Assembly (NCBI GenBank): GCA_002479245.1 | Contig: DLMG01000206.1 | Coordinates: 2,697-27,299, forward strand | Length of the DNA stretch: 24,603 nucleotides | Origin: Verrucomicrobia subdivision 3 bacterium UBA7542 | Lineage (GTDB): Bacteria > Verrucomicrobiota > Verrucomicrobiia > Limisphaerales > UBA11358 | Reading direction: 5' to 3' | In this document: in pieces, positions 8,967 through 15,772 of the stretch | Layout: the number at the start of each line of letters is the position of its first letter | How positions within the stretch are numbered: position 1 is the first letter of the stretch | Position numbers and translations under genes: made by a program | The notes under the pieces: generated by a model | What the model saw: the letters and a program-made list of their open reading frames with translations, nothing else | Database searches by the model: none | Told to the model about the DNA's origin: nothing

Positions 8967-9483
8967 ATGATTTCCAGTTTGGCCGGTTTTTCCGGGCAAA
9001 TCTCGCCTCGCGCGGCAACTCGCCAAGGTAACCATTTCGGTGTGACCCGGAAGTAAAGCGAATCGTGCGCATTTCAGGACTTAAGTCTGCCAACGGCAGA
9101 CAATTCTCTGAGGCTACATGCATGCAGGAACTACTTCTACCGCTGAATTGCCCAAAACCACCTTTCAATTGACCTTTTCCGATTCCATTCGGGTAAACGG
9201 TGTACAAATCGGGAGGCCAATCGTATTTCGGTGTCGGACCTGAAGGAGAGCCGGGTGTTGGACATGGTGGAGCCACTGGTCACGCGGCTGCATTTGAGCA
9301 AAGCTCTTGGTAAGCATCTGCCACAAATTCTCCACCCCCGGCAACCGGATGACAGTGGGTGAATCTTAGGCCGTTTCCCCCTTTCCGTTTTTCATTGCAG
9401 AAATATGGTGCTCCATTGCCCATTCCTTGACCGGTGCATTTACTTTAAATAAGTCTTAACAACAATTTTAAAAACAAAAACGG
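8967..9483. other. Divergent intergenic region with inverted repeat; no convincing gene
   Basis: This 517-bp gap separates the leftward mannosidase cluster from the rightward GlcG-like/GH30 pair, so promoters for both should lie here. A perfect 7-bp inverted repeat is at 9085-9101. Close to the rightward gene there is TTGACC at about 9429 followed by an AT-rich stretch, but no good -10 box at standard spacing, so I do not call a promoter. A short plus-strand frame at 9231-9362 reads VSDLKESRVLDMVEPLVTRL and faintly recalls an IS transposase fragment; it has no start or upstream homologous part and is only a possibility. The minus-strand frame extending upstream of the mannosidase start shows no recognisable domain. 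Confidence 0.5.
9085..9101. repeat. Perfect 7-bp inverted repeat, candidate operator
   Basis: The sequence GTCTGCCAACGGCAGAC is two perfect 7-base arms around a 3-base centre. It lies about 120 bp upstream of the GH92 start at 8966 and about 380 bp upstream of the divergent GlcG-like gene. No poly-T tract follows on either strand, so it is not a typical terminator. A repressor or activator site for the glycosidase cluster is a reasonable guess. Confidence 0.4.
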
Positions 9484-9927
9484 ATGGAAAACAGCACGTT
9501 AAGTCTAAAAATAGAGAAAATTATCGAAACCATTACCAGTTTATTGCCCAAATACATGGAGGGTCCGGTTGACAGCAAAATTACCGATGGCAACGTGGCG
9601 CTTTGTATCATCGATGAGCAGGGCAATGTTTATGGCAAATTGTATGGAGACGATAAAGCACGCTCGCGCCGCACCTACCAAATTGCGTGGACCAAAGCCA
9701 GCCAAGTCTGGATAACCGGAATGGCCACAGGCGAATACGAAAAAAAAGTTTTCAATGGCGAAATCGATGAGCGCATTTATGGGATAAGCCGTCCCGATTT
9801 TATTGGCTGGCAAGGCGGCCAACCGGTTGCTTTAAAAGATGGGTCGAAACTTTCGGTTGGATTTAGCGGGTTCAGGGGAATTAGCGACATTGAGATTGTT
9901 AAAAAAGCTCTGGAAATAGCCGGTTAA
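9484..9927 (+). CDS. GlcG/HbpS-like (DUF336) heme-binding-type protein
   Basis: This 147-residue protein resembles the GlcG/HbpS family, small alpha/beta proteins known to bind heme in some members and often encoded beside oxidation or sugar-catabolism genes. Visible family signs are the central strand NVALCIIDEQGNVYGKLYGD, the following helix region RTYQIAWTKASQVWITG, and a C-terminal turn GFSGFRGISDIEIVKKALE. No signal peptide or membrane segment is present, so it should be cytoplasmic. No clear Shine-Dalgarno sequence precedes the ATG; the upstream stretch is A-rich. It ends only 5 bp before the GH30 frame on the same strand, so the two are probably co-transcribed. It is AT-richer than the sulfur genes. 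The exact function is not predictable; a flavin- or redox-linked accessory role is as possible as heme binding. Confidence 0.65.
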   Translation: MENSTLSLKIEKIIETITSLLPKYMEGPVDSKITDGNVALCIIDEQGNVYGKLYGDDKARSRRTYQIAWTKASQVWITGMATGEYEKKVFNGEIDERIYGISRPDFIGWQGGQPVALKDGSKLSVGFSGFRGISDIEIVKKALEIAG

Positions 9928-9932
9928 TTATT

Positions 9933-11402
9933 ATGATAAGCCGATTGATTCCCACCATGATGCCGAGCCTGTTTACAGGCGCAACTGTTTTGACCGCAGT
10001 ATTCGGTGTCGATGTAAGTCAAGCCGCCAATTATACAGCAGGGCCGGTCACCGTCTATGTAACGGCCAAGGATACGGGGCAACGGCTTGCCGACACCGGC
10101 GAATTGCGTTTCACCGATATGCCGCAACATACCGAAAAGCAGGAATGCATTTTTGTGGATCCCTCCAAGGAATTTCAAACCATGCTTGGCATTGGTGGCG
10201 CTCTGACTGACTCTGCGGCGGAAACGTTTTATAAACTGCCCGCCGATAAACAGCGCGAAATCCTGACGGCGTTTTTTGACCCGCAAAAAGGCATCGGCTA
10301 TACGTTGGGGCGCACTTCCATCAATAGTTGAGATTTTTCCAGCGAAAGTTACACTTACGTCACGAACGACGACACGACCTTGGCGAGCTTCGATATCAGC
10401 CATGATTTGAAATATCGAATTCCGTTCATCAAGGGAGTACTGGCGACAGCAGGTCGAAATAATTTTACACTGTTCGCCAGCCCCTGGAGTCCACCAGCAT
10501 GGATGAAGGACAATGACGACATGCTGCACGGCGGCAAACTGAAGCCCGAGTTTTACCAAGCTTGGGCCACATATTATGTCAAGTTCATCAAAGCCTATGC
10601 CAAGGCAGGCGTTCCAATCTGGGGCGTGACGGTGCAGAATGAACCATTGGCGGTGCAGAAATGGGAATCGTGTGTTTACTCTCCTGAGGAAGAGCGCGAT
10701 TTTGTGAAAAATTATCTGGGCCCCACCTTCGCGGCGAACGGCCTCAAGGATAAAGAAATTATGATTTGGGATCATAACCGGAACATCATGTACCAACGCG
10801 CGGAAGTGGAATTGGAAGATCCGCAAGCGGCTCAATACATCTGGGGCGTGGCTTTTCACTGGTATGTGGGCGATCACTTCGAGAACGTGGAACGTGTCCA
10901 TGAGGCCTTTCCCAATAAGCATTTGCTGTTCACGGAAGGTTGCAACGAGTCGTTTGACGCAGTCCGTATCCACGATTGGCACTGGGGCGAAAGGTATGGA
11001 ATTTCCATGATCGACGATTTCAACAACGGCGCCGAAGGTTGGACAGATTGGAATGTTTTGCTGGATCAGGAGGGCGGGCCGAATCATATCCATAATTACT
11101 GCTTCGCCCCGATTCACGCCAATACCGAAACTGGGGAGTTGACGTACATGAGTTCGTACTATTACCTCGGCCATTTTTCCAAATTTATCCGTCCGGGCGC
11201 CCACCGGATCATCAGTTCTTCGACCGCCGATGACCTGCTGACGACCGCCTTTTTAAACCCGGATGGCCGGGTTGCCGTGATCGTTATGAACACGTCGGTA
11301 ACCGAACAGCCTTTTTATCTGTGGGTAGAAGACAAGGCGGCCGAAACCAGCAGTCATCCTCATTCCATAATGACCTTGGTGTTTTATACCGCGCTGAAAT
11401 GA
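9933..11402 (+). pseudogene. GH30 family glycosidase (glucosylceramidase/beta-1,6-glucanase-like) interrupted by one in-frame TGA
   Basis: Two ORFs (9933-10331 and from 10332 onward) are in the same frame and together encode a full GH30 enzyme of 489 codons, separated by a single TGA at 10329-10331 (codon 133). The TGA sits in GRTSINS-stop-DFSSESYTYV, where GH30 relatives usually have SCDFS, so it replaces a conserved Cys. Both catalytic glutamates are intact downstream: VQNEP (Glu237, acid/base) and LLFTEGCNES (Glu335, nucleophile), with the C-terminal beta domain complete (RVAVIVMNTSVTEQPF). A signal peptide ending VSQA (about residue 32) indicates export. No other lesion is seen, so this is a very recent nonsense mutation, a sequencing error, or recoding. 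The fragment ORF starting at 10380 would lack the N-terminal part of the barrel. It follows the GlcG-like gene by 5 bp. Confidence 0.85.
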
Positions 11403-11435
11403 CGTATTAAGAGTAACTTTCGCACGTTTTGTGAT

Positions 11436-11609
11436 TTAACTTGAGCAAATCATGGCACATGTGCAAACGAGTTGAAATAACTCATCCATGCCCTGACACC
11501 GCTCTCCATCGCGCTTCAAAACTTCGATGCGCTTTTCAAGCCAGCGGACGTCCAATAGTTTTTCAGGCGATATGTATTTGCCAGTGATGATGTTTCCTTT
11601 GGTTTGCAT
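11436..11609 (-). pseudogene. Truncated HNH-endonuclease-like N-terminal fragment (57 aa)
   Basis: The minus-strand ORF starts MQTKGNIITGKYISPEKL and continues LDVRWLEKRIEVLKRDGERC. The second part matches the common N-terminal pattern of small HNH proteins (DPRW.KKR.E.L.RDG..C..C), where the first zinc or structural Cys follows the RDG motif. The match ends at CQGM, the next 20 residues (DELFQLVCTCAMIC) are unrelated, and no HNH catalytic His is present. I read it as the broken N-terminus of such a gene; a short unrelated peptide is possible. No good ribosome binding site is seen. Confidence 0.35.
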
Positions 11610-11794
11610 GGTATATGCGTTAATTGAGGATGCGGTTCAAAGACCTGTTCCAGTCCGGTAACAATTCGCTCAACTCCTCGTTCCGATACCAGGTCAGCCC
11701 ATGGTTCTCAAACGTCTGCGTGATTTGCTGGCAGTCAAAAACACAAATACTTTTTGTTAAAATTTGAACATCTCTCGGCAAATGGTTTTTTTAG

Positions 11795-12033
11795 CTAGGC
11801 TCCGCTGTCGAGCGTCTGCTCCTTTTCAATCACAAAATTGACATCCAACGTCAGGTTTTCGAGACGACGAACATGCCCGGCTCATTGTTCCGTTCGCGCT
11901 CATTGACCCCCTCGGTCAATTCAGCACGGACTTGCCGGATCAAATCCTTTAGCAGCAATGGCCGCTCCGGTTTGTTTGATGCAGCAAACTCGAACCAAGA
12001 CGATGGTTGTTTTTCACGGTCGGGATCTGACAA
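11795..12033 (-). pseudogene. Frameshifted Trypco2-like (trypsin-co-occurring) small protein
   Basis: The first frame, starting at 12033, encodes 60 residues with LLLKDLIRQVRAELTEGV followed by NERERNNEPGMFVV and then a stop at 11851. Another reading frame continues immediately with RLENLTLDVNFVIEKEQT and stops at 11795-11797. Joined by adding one base near 11868, the product has the layout of the Trypco2 domain: an amphipathic helix L..LI..VR.EL, a short linker, and two beta strands ending in FVIEK. Trypco2 proteins are small modules associated with trypsin- or caspase-like effectors in conflict systems. The assignment rests on pattern only. No peptidase or ATPase neighbour is visible. Confidence 0.4.
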
Positions 12034-12118
12034 AATTTAGAAGATGACAGGGATCCGTAACCTCATTGACCTCTGGCAGGACGGCTGGTCGGCCGGATAA
12101 GCCTGCTCTGGCTCCGCG

Positions 12119-12137
12119 TTGTGTAAGCTTTACACAA
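12119..12137. repeat. 19-nt palindrome (8-bp arms, 3-bp centre)
   Basis: The sequence TTGTGTAAGCTTTACACAA has perfect 8-base arms around GCT. Outside it, CCGCG on the left and CGCGG on the right can also pair if five bases (TCCGA) are looped out. No T-run follows, so it is not a clear terminator. It could be a DNA-binding site or recombination core left from a mobile element, given the nearby tRNA-end-like sequence. Nothing in the sequence decides between these. Confidence 0.45.
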
Positions 12138-12229
12138 TCCGACGCGGACAAATTGCCTGTCAGCGAGTGTTGCCGGAGTTTCAGCGGAGTTTTGGCGAGT
12201 CGTTGCCGAGTTTCACCAAGTCCGCCGTC

Positions 12230-12252
12230 TGCTGGCAGTTTTGCTGGCAGTT
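12230..12252. repeat. Short direct repeat, 11-bp unit twice
   Basis: TGCTGGCAGTT occurs twice with one base between copies, a period of 12. It lies 44 bp from the tRNA-end-like sequence. Such repeats can be integrase arm sites or the tail of a degraded integrase gene, but two copies may also arise by chance. Confidence 0.35.
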
Positions 12253-12296
12253 GCAACTTGGTTCTTCACAACTCGTTGATGCCCAAGCATCGAAGC

Positions 12297-12321
12297 TGGA
12301 GGCGAGGGTCGGAATCGAACC
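12297..12321 (-). other. tRNA 3'-end-like segment without 5' half, candidate attachment-site remnant
   Basis: Read on the minus strand, this 25-nt piece has the T-loop hallmark GGTTCGATTCC, then GACCCTCGCC and TCCA, matching the T-arm, acceptor strand and CCA end of a tRNA. A functional tRNA would need GGCGAGG about 65-85 nt upstream on the minus strand (about 12365-12390), and none is there. The 5' side of the T-stem pairs poorly (GCTGG against CCGAC, with one mismatch and one G-T pair). Homology therefore seems to stop inside the T-arm, as expected for the core left by integration into a tRNA gene. A tmRNA 3' end is a similar possibility. If it is a distal att site, the polarity would put the element on the higher-coordinate side. 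Confidence 0.45.
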
Positions 12322-12468
12322 AGCGACCGAGAATCCTCTGCCGCAAGGGCGCGGCCAGATTGAAGTGGCCATATCTCTGCCTGGAATTGTTCCTTCAATG
12401 AATTGCTTGCCACAATTTGGCAAGGACACGAGGTGAATGGCAACTGGACGAAATGCAAGTAGGCAATA

Positions 12469-12618
12469 TTATGCCTGTAAGACCATCATCAACGCAATCA
12501 GGCCGCCCAGGAGCAGGCCAACCCACAGAACCGCCAGGAGGGTGCTAATCTTGCGCCTTTGCAAATCGGGCGGCAGGCGTGGAAATAATAATTTCCAAAA
12601 AAGTTCGTCCGTCGACAC
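12469..12618 (-). CDS. Small C-terminal tail-anchored membrane protein (49 aa)
   Basis: A minus-strand frame starting at GTG (12616-12618) encodes 49 residues: a short N-terminal part (MSTDELFWKLLFPRLPPDL), a basic patch QRRK, then one long hydrophobic segment (ISTLLAVLWVGLLLGGLIAL) ending at MMVLQA. This is the layout of a single-pass membrane peptide with a positively charged flank. GAGAGG lies just upstream of the GTG at a short spacing. It begins 26 bp after the cysA stop on the same strand, so it may be the last gene of the cysTWA unit. I do not recognise a family and the role is unknown. Chance coding cannot be excluded, but the charge and hydrophobicity pattern argues for a real protein. 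Confidence 0.5.
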   Translation of the reverse strand: MSTDELFWKLLFPRLPPDLQRRKISTLLAVLWVGLLLGGLIALMMVLQA

Positions 12619-12644
12619 CAGCCTCTCAGGGTTTGCAGCCGGGT

Positions 12645-13721
12645 TCAAATCGAATAATCGTCGGCGAAAACCTTCACGTTCCGCAATTCCACGAACACCG
12701 GTTCGCCCGTTTTCGGCTGCAATTGCTGGAATTGTTCCTTGCTCAACTGCACGGTGAATTGTCCGCCCGTGTCGAGCCGCACCAGTTCAAGATTCGCCAG
12801 CGGGCCCGCGGCGTTGCTGCGAATGACGCGCGCCGCCAGCGTCGCCGGGCCGCCCGGTTCGCGGGTGACGCGAATGTCGTGCGGCCGCACGAAGGCGATG
12901 GCGTCCGAGTCGGACTCGCCGGCGGTTTCCGGCACCGCGATTTTGGTGTCGCCGATGACGACGGTGCCGTCGCGCACCCGGCCGCTGAACAGGTTCACAT
13001 TGCCGAGAAAATCATAAACGAACGGCGAGGCCGGGTTGTCGTAAATTTCCTCCGGCGTGCCGATTTGCTCGATGCGACCCACGCGCAAAATGGCCACGCG
13101 GTCGGCCACTTCCAGCGCCTCCTCCTGGTCGTGCGTCACGAACAGCGTCGTGATGTGGATTTCGTCATGCAATCGGCGCAACCAGCGGCGCAGTTCCTTC
13201 CGCACCTTGGCATCGAGCGCGCCAAACGGCTCGTCGAGCAACAGCACCTTTGGTTCGACCGCGAGTGCGCGGGCCAGCGAAACGCGCTGGCGCTGGCCGC
13301 CGGAAAGCTGCGAGGGAAAGCGCCGGGCCTGCGGCTCCATCTGGATCAGCTTCAGCAGTTTTTCCACCCGCGCGTGGATCTCGGCTTCGTTGGGGCGGAC
13401 CGGACGCGGACGGACGCGCAGGCCGAAAGCGATGTTTTCAAAGACGTTCAGGTGCCGGAACAGTGCATAATGCTGAAAGGCGAAACCGGCCTTGCGCTGG
13501 CTGGCAGGAATCGTGGTCACGTCCTCGCCGTAAAACAAAACCTGCGCATTGCCAGGGTCGGGAAATTCCAGCCCGGCGATGATGCGGAGCAGCGTGGTTT
13601 TGCCCGAACCGGACGGGCCAAGCAGGGCCACGAGTTCGCCGGATTCGACCTTCAGGCTCACGTTGTCGAGCGCGGTGAACTGGCCGAATTTTTTGGTGAC
13701 GTTGAGGACTTCAACACTCAT
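12645..13721 (-). CDS. cysA: Sulfate/thiosulfate ABC transporter ATP-binding protein
   Basis: This 358-residue ABC ATPase energises sulfate import at the cytoplasmic face. Walker A is GPSGSGKTT (near 35-43), the signature is [15 protein letters not shown], Walker B is [12 protein letters not shown], and the H-loop is [14 protein letters not shown]. The C-terminal about 120 residues form the TOBE-like regulatory domain of CysA ([24 protein letters not shown]). Length and motifs match CysA, and the position 8 bp after cysW makes the assignment firm, although the ATPase alone could be confused with other group 3 importers. The start is an ATG; residues 1-15 ([15 protein letters not shown]) are the usual N-terminus. 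It is GC-rich like the rest of this block. Confidence 0.95.
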   Translation of the reverse strand: MSVEVLNVTKKFGQFTALDNVSLKVESGELVALLGPSGSGKTTLLRIIAGLEFPDPGNAQVLFYGEDVTTIPASQRKAGFAFQHYALFRHLNVFENIAFGLRVRPRPVRPNEAEIHARVEKLLKLIQMEPQARRFPSQLSGGQRQRVSLARALAVEPKVLLLDEPFGALDAKVRKELRRWLRRLHDEIHITTLFVTHDQEEALEVADRVAILRVGRIEQIGTPEEIYDNPASPFVYDFLGNVNLFSGRVRDGTVVIGDTKIAVPETAGESDSDAIAFVRPHDIRVTREPGGPATLAARVIRSNAAGPLANLELVRLDTGGQFTVQLSKEQFQQLQPKTGEPVFVELRNVKVFADDYSI

Positions 13722-13729
13722 GCGTTTAA

Positions 13730-14611
13730 TCAGTTTTCCGTTCCGCGCAGCGCGGTGTTTTTGCGTTCCACCCAGGTTTTCAGCACCAGCGTGACCAGCG
13801 CCAGAAACGTCAGCAGCGACGCCACGGCAAAGGCCCCGGCGAAATTGTAATCATAATATAGAGCTTCGACGTGCAGCGGAATGGTATTTGTCCCCCCCGG
13901 TCCGCGGATTTTGTCGGTGACCACCGACACTGCGCCAAACTCGCCCATCGCCCGCGCGTTGCAAAGGATGACACCGTAGATCAGACCCCATTTGATGTTG
14001 GGCATCGTCACCCGCCAGAACGTCTGCCAGCCGCTCGCGCCGAGCACGTGCGCGGCCTCTTCCTCGGTGCGGCCCTGCGCTTGCATGAGCGGTATCAATT
14101 CGCGCGCCACGAACGGGAAGGTCACAAACATCGTCGCCAGCACAATACCCGGCATGGCGAAAATAATTTTGATATCGTGCGCCAACAGCCACGGCCCGAG
14201 CAACCCCTGCGCGCCGAACAGCAACACGTAAACCATGCCCGCAACCACGGGTGAAACCGTGAACGGCAGGTCGATCAGTGTAATCAGCACGGTCTTCCCT
14301 CGGAAATCGAATTTGGCGATCGCCCAGGCCGCCGCGACGCCAAAGACGCAATTTAGCGGCACGGCGATGCCGGCGACGATGAAAGTCCGTTTGATGGCCG
14401 CCACGGTGTCCACATCGTCGAACGTGTGAAGATAGAAACCGATACCTTTGGCAAATGCTTCCGCGAAAACCGCCGCCAAGGGCACGAACAGAAACAAACC
14501 GAGAAACAACAACGCGGTACCGATGAGCAGCCAGCGCACGAACGGCGGCTCGGCCGTCACGCGGCGGGGAGCAGCGCGGCGCGGAGCGGTGAGGGTTGAA
14601 GCAGGAGTCAT
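13730..14611 (-). CDS. cysW: Sulfate ABC transporter permease CysW
   Basis: This 293-residue inner-membrane permease has six predicted hydrophobic segments after a basic, proline-rich N-terminal extension of about 25 residues ([17 protein letters not shown]). The EAA loop that docks to CysA is visible as [28 protein letters not shown]. Residues such as [18 protein letters not shown] and [26 protein letters not shown] are characteristic of CysW rather than CysT or ModB. It should pair with CysT to form the sulfate channel. The start lies 3 bp after the cysT stop and cysA follows 8 bp later, so the three genes are almost certainly translated from one transcript. Confidence 0.94.
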   Translation of the reverse strand: MTPASTLTAPRRAAPRRVTAEPPFVRWLLIGTALLFLGLFLFVPLAAVFAEAFAKGIGFYLHTFDDVDTVAAIKRTFIVAGIAVPLNCVFGVAAAWAIAKFDFRGKTVLITLIDLPFTVSPVVAGMVYVLLFGAQGLLGPWLLAHDIKIIFAMPGIVLATMFVTFPFVARELIPLMQAQGRTEEEAAHVLGASGWQTFWRVTMPNIKWGLIYGVILCNARAMGEFGAVSVVTDKIRGPGGTNTIPLHVEALYYDYNFAGAFAVASLLTFLALVTLVLKTWVERKNTALRGTEN

Positions 14612-14614
14612 AGA

Positions 14615-15445
14615 TCAAACGGGCCGGTGATGGCGATGGCTCCACCATTGGAGAAAATTAATGGTCAGCAACAACACGAAGGATGCGACCAGCATCGTAA
14701 CCGCAATGGCCGTGGCGCCGGGATAATCAAATTCCTCGAGCTTGGTGATGATGAGCAGCGGCGTGATTTCGGTTTTCATCGGCATGTTGCCGGAAATGAA
14801 AACGACCGAGCCGTATTCGCCGAGCGCGCGGGCAAACGCAAGCGTGAAGCCGGTCAACAACGCCGGCCGTAACATGGGCAAAGTGACGCGCCAGAACGTC
14901 TGCCAGCGGTTCGCGCCGAGACTGGCGGCGGATTCTTCAATTTCGAGATCGAAATCTTCCAGTACCGGCTGCACGGTGCGAACAATGAACGGCAGCCCGA
15001 TGAACGTGAGCGCAACGAATACGCCGAGCCGGGTGAAGGCAACCTGGATTCCGAGCGGTGCGAGCCATCGGCCGATCCAGCCGTGCGGCGCATAGACCGC
15101 CGTCAACGCGATGCCGGCCACCGCCGTCGGTAGCGCAAACGGCAGGTCCACCAGCGCATCCACGAACCGTTTGCCCCAAAACTGGTAGCGAACCAACACC
15201 CACGCGACGAGCAGGCCGAAAAACAGATTCGTCAGCGCCGCCAGAAACGACGCGCCGAAACTCAGGCGATACGATGCCATCACGCGCGGAGCGGTGACGG
15301 TATGCCAGAACTGGTCCCACGTCAGCGTGCTGGTTTTCCAAACCGTGCAGGCCAGCGGAATCAGGACGATGAGGCTGAGATAAAGCAGGGTGTAGCCAAG
15401 CGTCAGCTTGAAGCCGGGCAGCACGCTGGTTGTTTTCTTTGCCAT
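14615..15445 (-). CDS. cysT: Sulfate ABC transporter permease CysT
   Basis: I chose the ATG at 15443-15445, giving 276 residues (MAKKTTSVLPGFKLTLGYTLLYLSLIVLIPL...), the usual CysT length. The frame stays open further upstream to 15691, but that part runs antisense-like through the metY relic and shows no homology. Six hydrophobic segments are visible. The EAA loop is [28 protein letters not shown], followed by ARALGEYGSVVFISGNMPMKTEITPLLI, typical of CysT/CysU. It forms the sulfate channel with CysW. It is the first gene of the cysTWA unit and is preceded by a 327-bp gap, so its promoter is probably there. No gene for the periplasmic sulfate-binding protein (Sbp/CysP) is adjacent. Confidence 0.94.
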   Translation of the reverse strand: MAKKTTSVLPGFKLTLGYTLLYLSLIVLIPLACTVWKTSTLTWDQFWHTVTAPRVMASYRLSFGASFLAALTNLFFGLLVAWVLVRYQFWGKRFVDALVDLPFALPTAVAGIALTAVYAPHGWIGRWLAPLGIQVAFTRLGVFVALTFIGLPFIVRTVQPVLEDFDLEIEESAASLGANRWQTFWRVTLPMLRPALLTGFTLAFARALGEYGSVVFISGNMPMKTEITPLLIITKLEEFDYPGATAIAVTMLVASFVLLLTINFLQWWSHRHHRPV

Positions 15446-15772
15446 GCGAATGTCTGTCAGCGGTATAATCGTTGTTAAAACGCAGCGAAAGCAATTCTTC
15501 ACCCAGTAACGGGCACCAGGCCGGCGGTGGGATCGGGGACCTGGCCGGCATGAAGCGCCAGCGTGTTGGAACCTTTTGTTTGAATGCTCATGATGCGTAT
15601 GGTTTGTTAGCGATGGTTTATGATATTGCGGAAGTGGCCGAAGGTAATTGGGGATCGCGGGAAACCGCGATGCGAAAATGTGCCGGCACACAGTGTTTGC
15701 AGTTCTGGAGAACGGATGGACTGGTGTTCGGTGTATTTGTTTACTCGGACAAACAGGTCAGTTTTCATTTTC
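15446..15772 (-). promoter_or_regulatory. Leader region upstream of cysT, probable captured metY promoter/leader
   Basis: This 327-bp gap lies between cobA-hemD and cysT and is where cysTWA transcription should start. It holds the metY-like relic at 15499-15591. Upstream of the relic are a GC-rich hairpin (15654-15671, arms ATCGCGG/CCGCGAT with a GAAA loop as read on the plus strand), a self-complementary 12-mer TGTGCCGGCACA (15679-15690), and GTTTGTCCGAGTAAACAAAT near 15745, a loose inverted repeat that could be an operator. None has a following T-run. I see no SAM-I or SAM-II riboswitch consensus. The promoter itself cannot be placed with confidence. Confidence 0.4.
15499..15591 (-). pseudogene. 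Relic of the N-terminus of an O-acetylhomoserine sulfhydrylase (metY) gene
   Basis: The minus-strand ORF from ATG 15589-15591 reads MSIQTKGSNTLALHAGQVPD followed by PTAGLVPVTG and a stop (30 residues). TLALHAGQxPDPTTG is the highly conserved N-terminus of MetY-type PLP enzymes, so residues 9-24 are clearly derived from such a gene. Homology ends after PTAG, where the usual VPIYQTTSY should follow. The rest of the gene is absent, and cysT begins 53 bp after the stop. An intact metY (seen in part) heads the upstream sulfur operon, so this is probably the residue of a duplication followed by deletion. It may still be translated as a leader peptide. Confidence 0.75.

Larger units (their letters stand above)
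11403..12468. other. Decayed intergenic region with small gene fragments
   Basis: This stretch of about 1.07 kb has no intact recognisable gene. On the minus strand it contains, from right to left, a tRNA-3'-end-like segment (12297-12321), a 12-bp-period direct repeat (12230-12252), a 19-nt palindrome (12119-12137), a frameshifted Trypco2-like ORF (11795-12033), an unrecognised frame with a possible TTG start (11620-11781, 53 codons, ending LSELLPDWNRSLNRILN) and a truncated HNH-like ORF (11436-11609). Plus-strand frames across 12066-12436 read through the tRNA-like piece and show no domain, so I treat them as spurious. The picture is of a former accessory locus now eroding. Confidence 0.55.

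Noticed and set aside
8881..9276. Minus-strand ORF upstream of and overlapping the GH92 start
   Set aside because: No recognisable domain, and it shares sequence with the GH92 N-terminus in another frame.
9231..9362. Frame VSDLKESRVLDMVEPL... resembling an IS transposase segment
   Set aside because: Only about 15 residues recall a transposase, there is no start codon or upstream catalytic motif, and no terminal inverted repeats are visible.
10329..10380. Selenocysteine insertion at the GH30 TGA
   Set aside because: The replaced Cys has no known redox function in GH30 and only a weak 4-bp stem is seen downstream, so I do not call a selenoprotein.
11620..11781. 53-codon minus-strand frame ending LSELLPDWNRSLNRILN
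   Set aside because: Only a TTG start, no known family and no upstream ribosome site; mentioned in the region entry but not called as a gene.
12066..12436. Plus-strand ORFs across the tRNA-end-like segment
   Set aside because: Their translations contain peptides of the kind often produced by reading through tRNA genes (for example RRGSESNQRPR) and no protein domain.
12579..13850. Long plus-strand ORF opposite cysA and the end of cysW
   Set aside because: It is the complement of well-supported genes in GC-rich DNA and has no domain of its own.
15446..15772. SAM riboswitch upstream of cysT
   Set aside because: No SAM-I or SAM-II conserved core could be found on the minus strand; only simple hairpins are visible.
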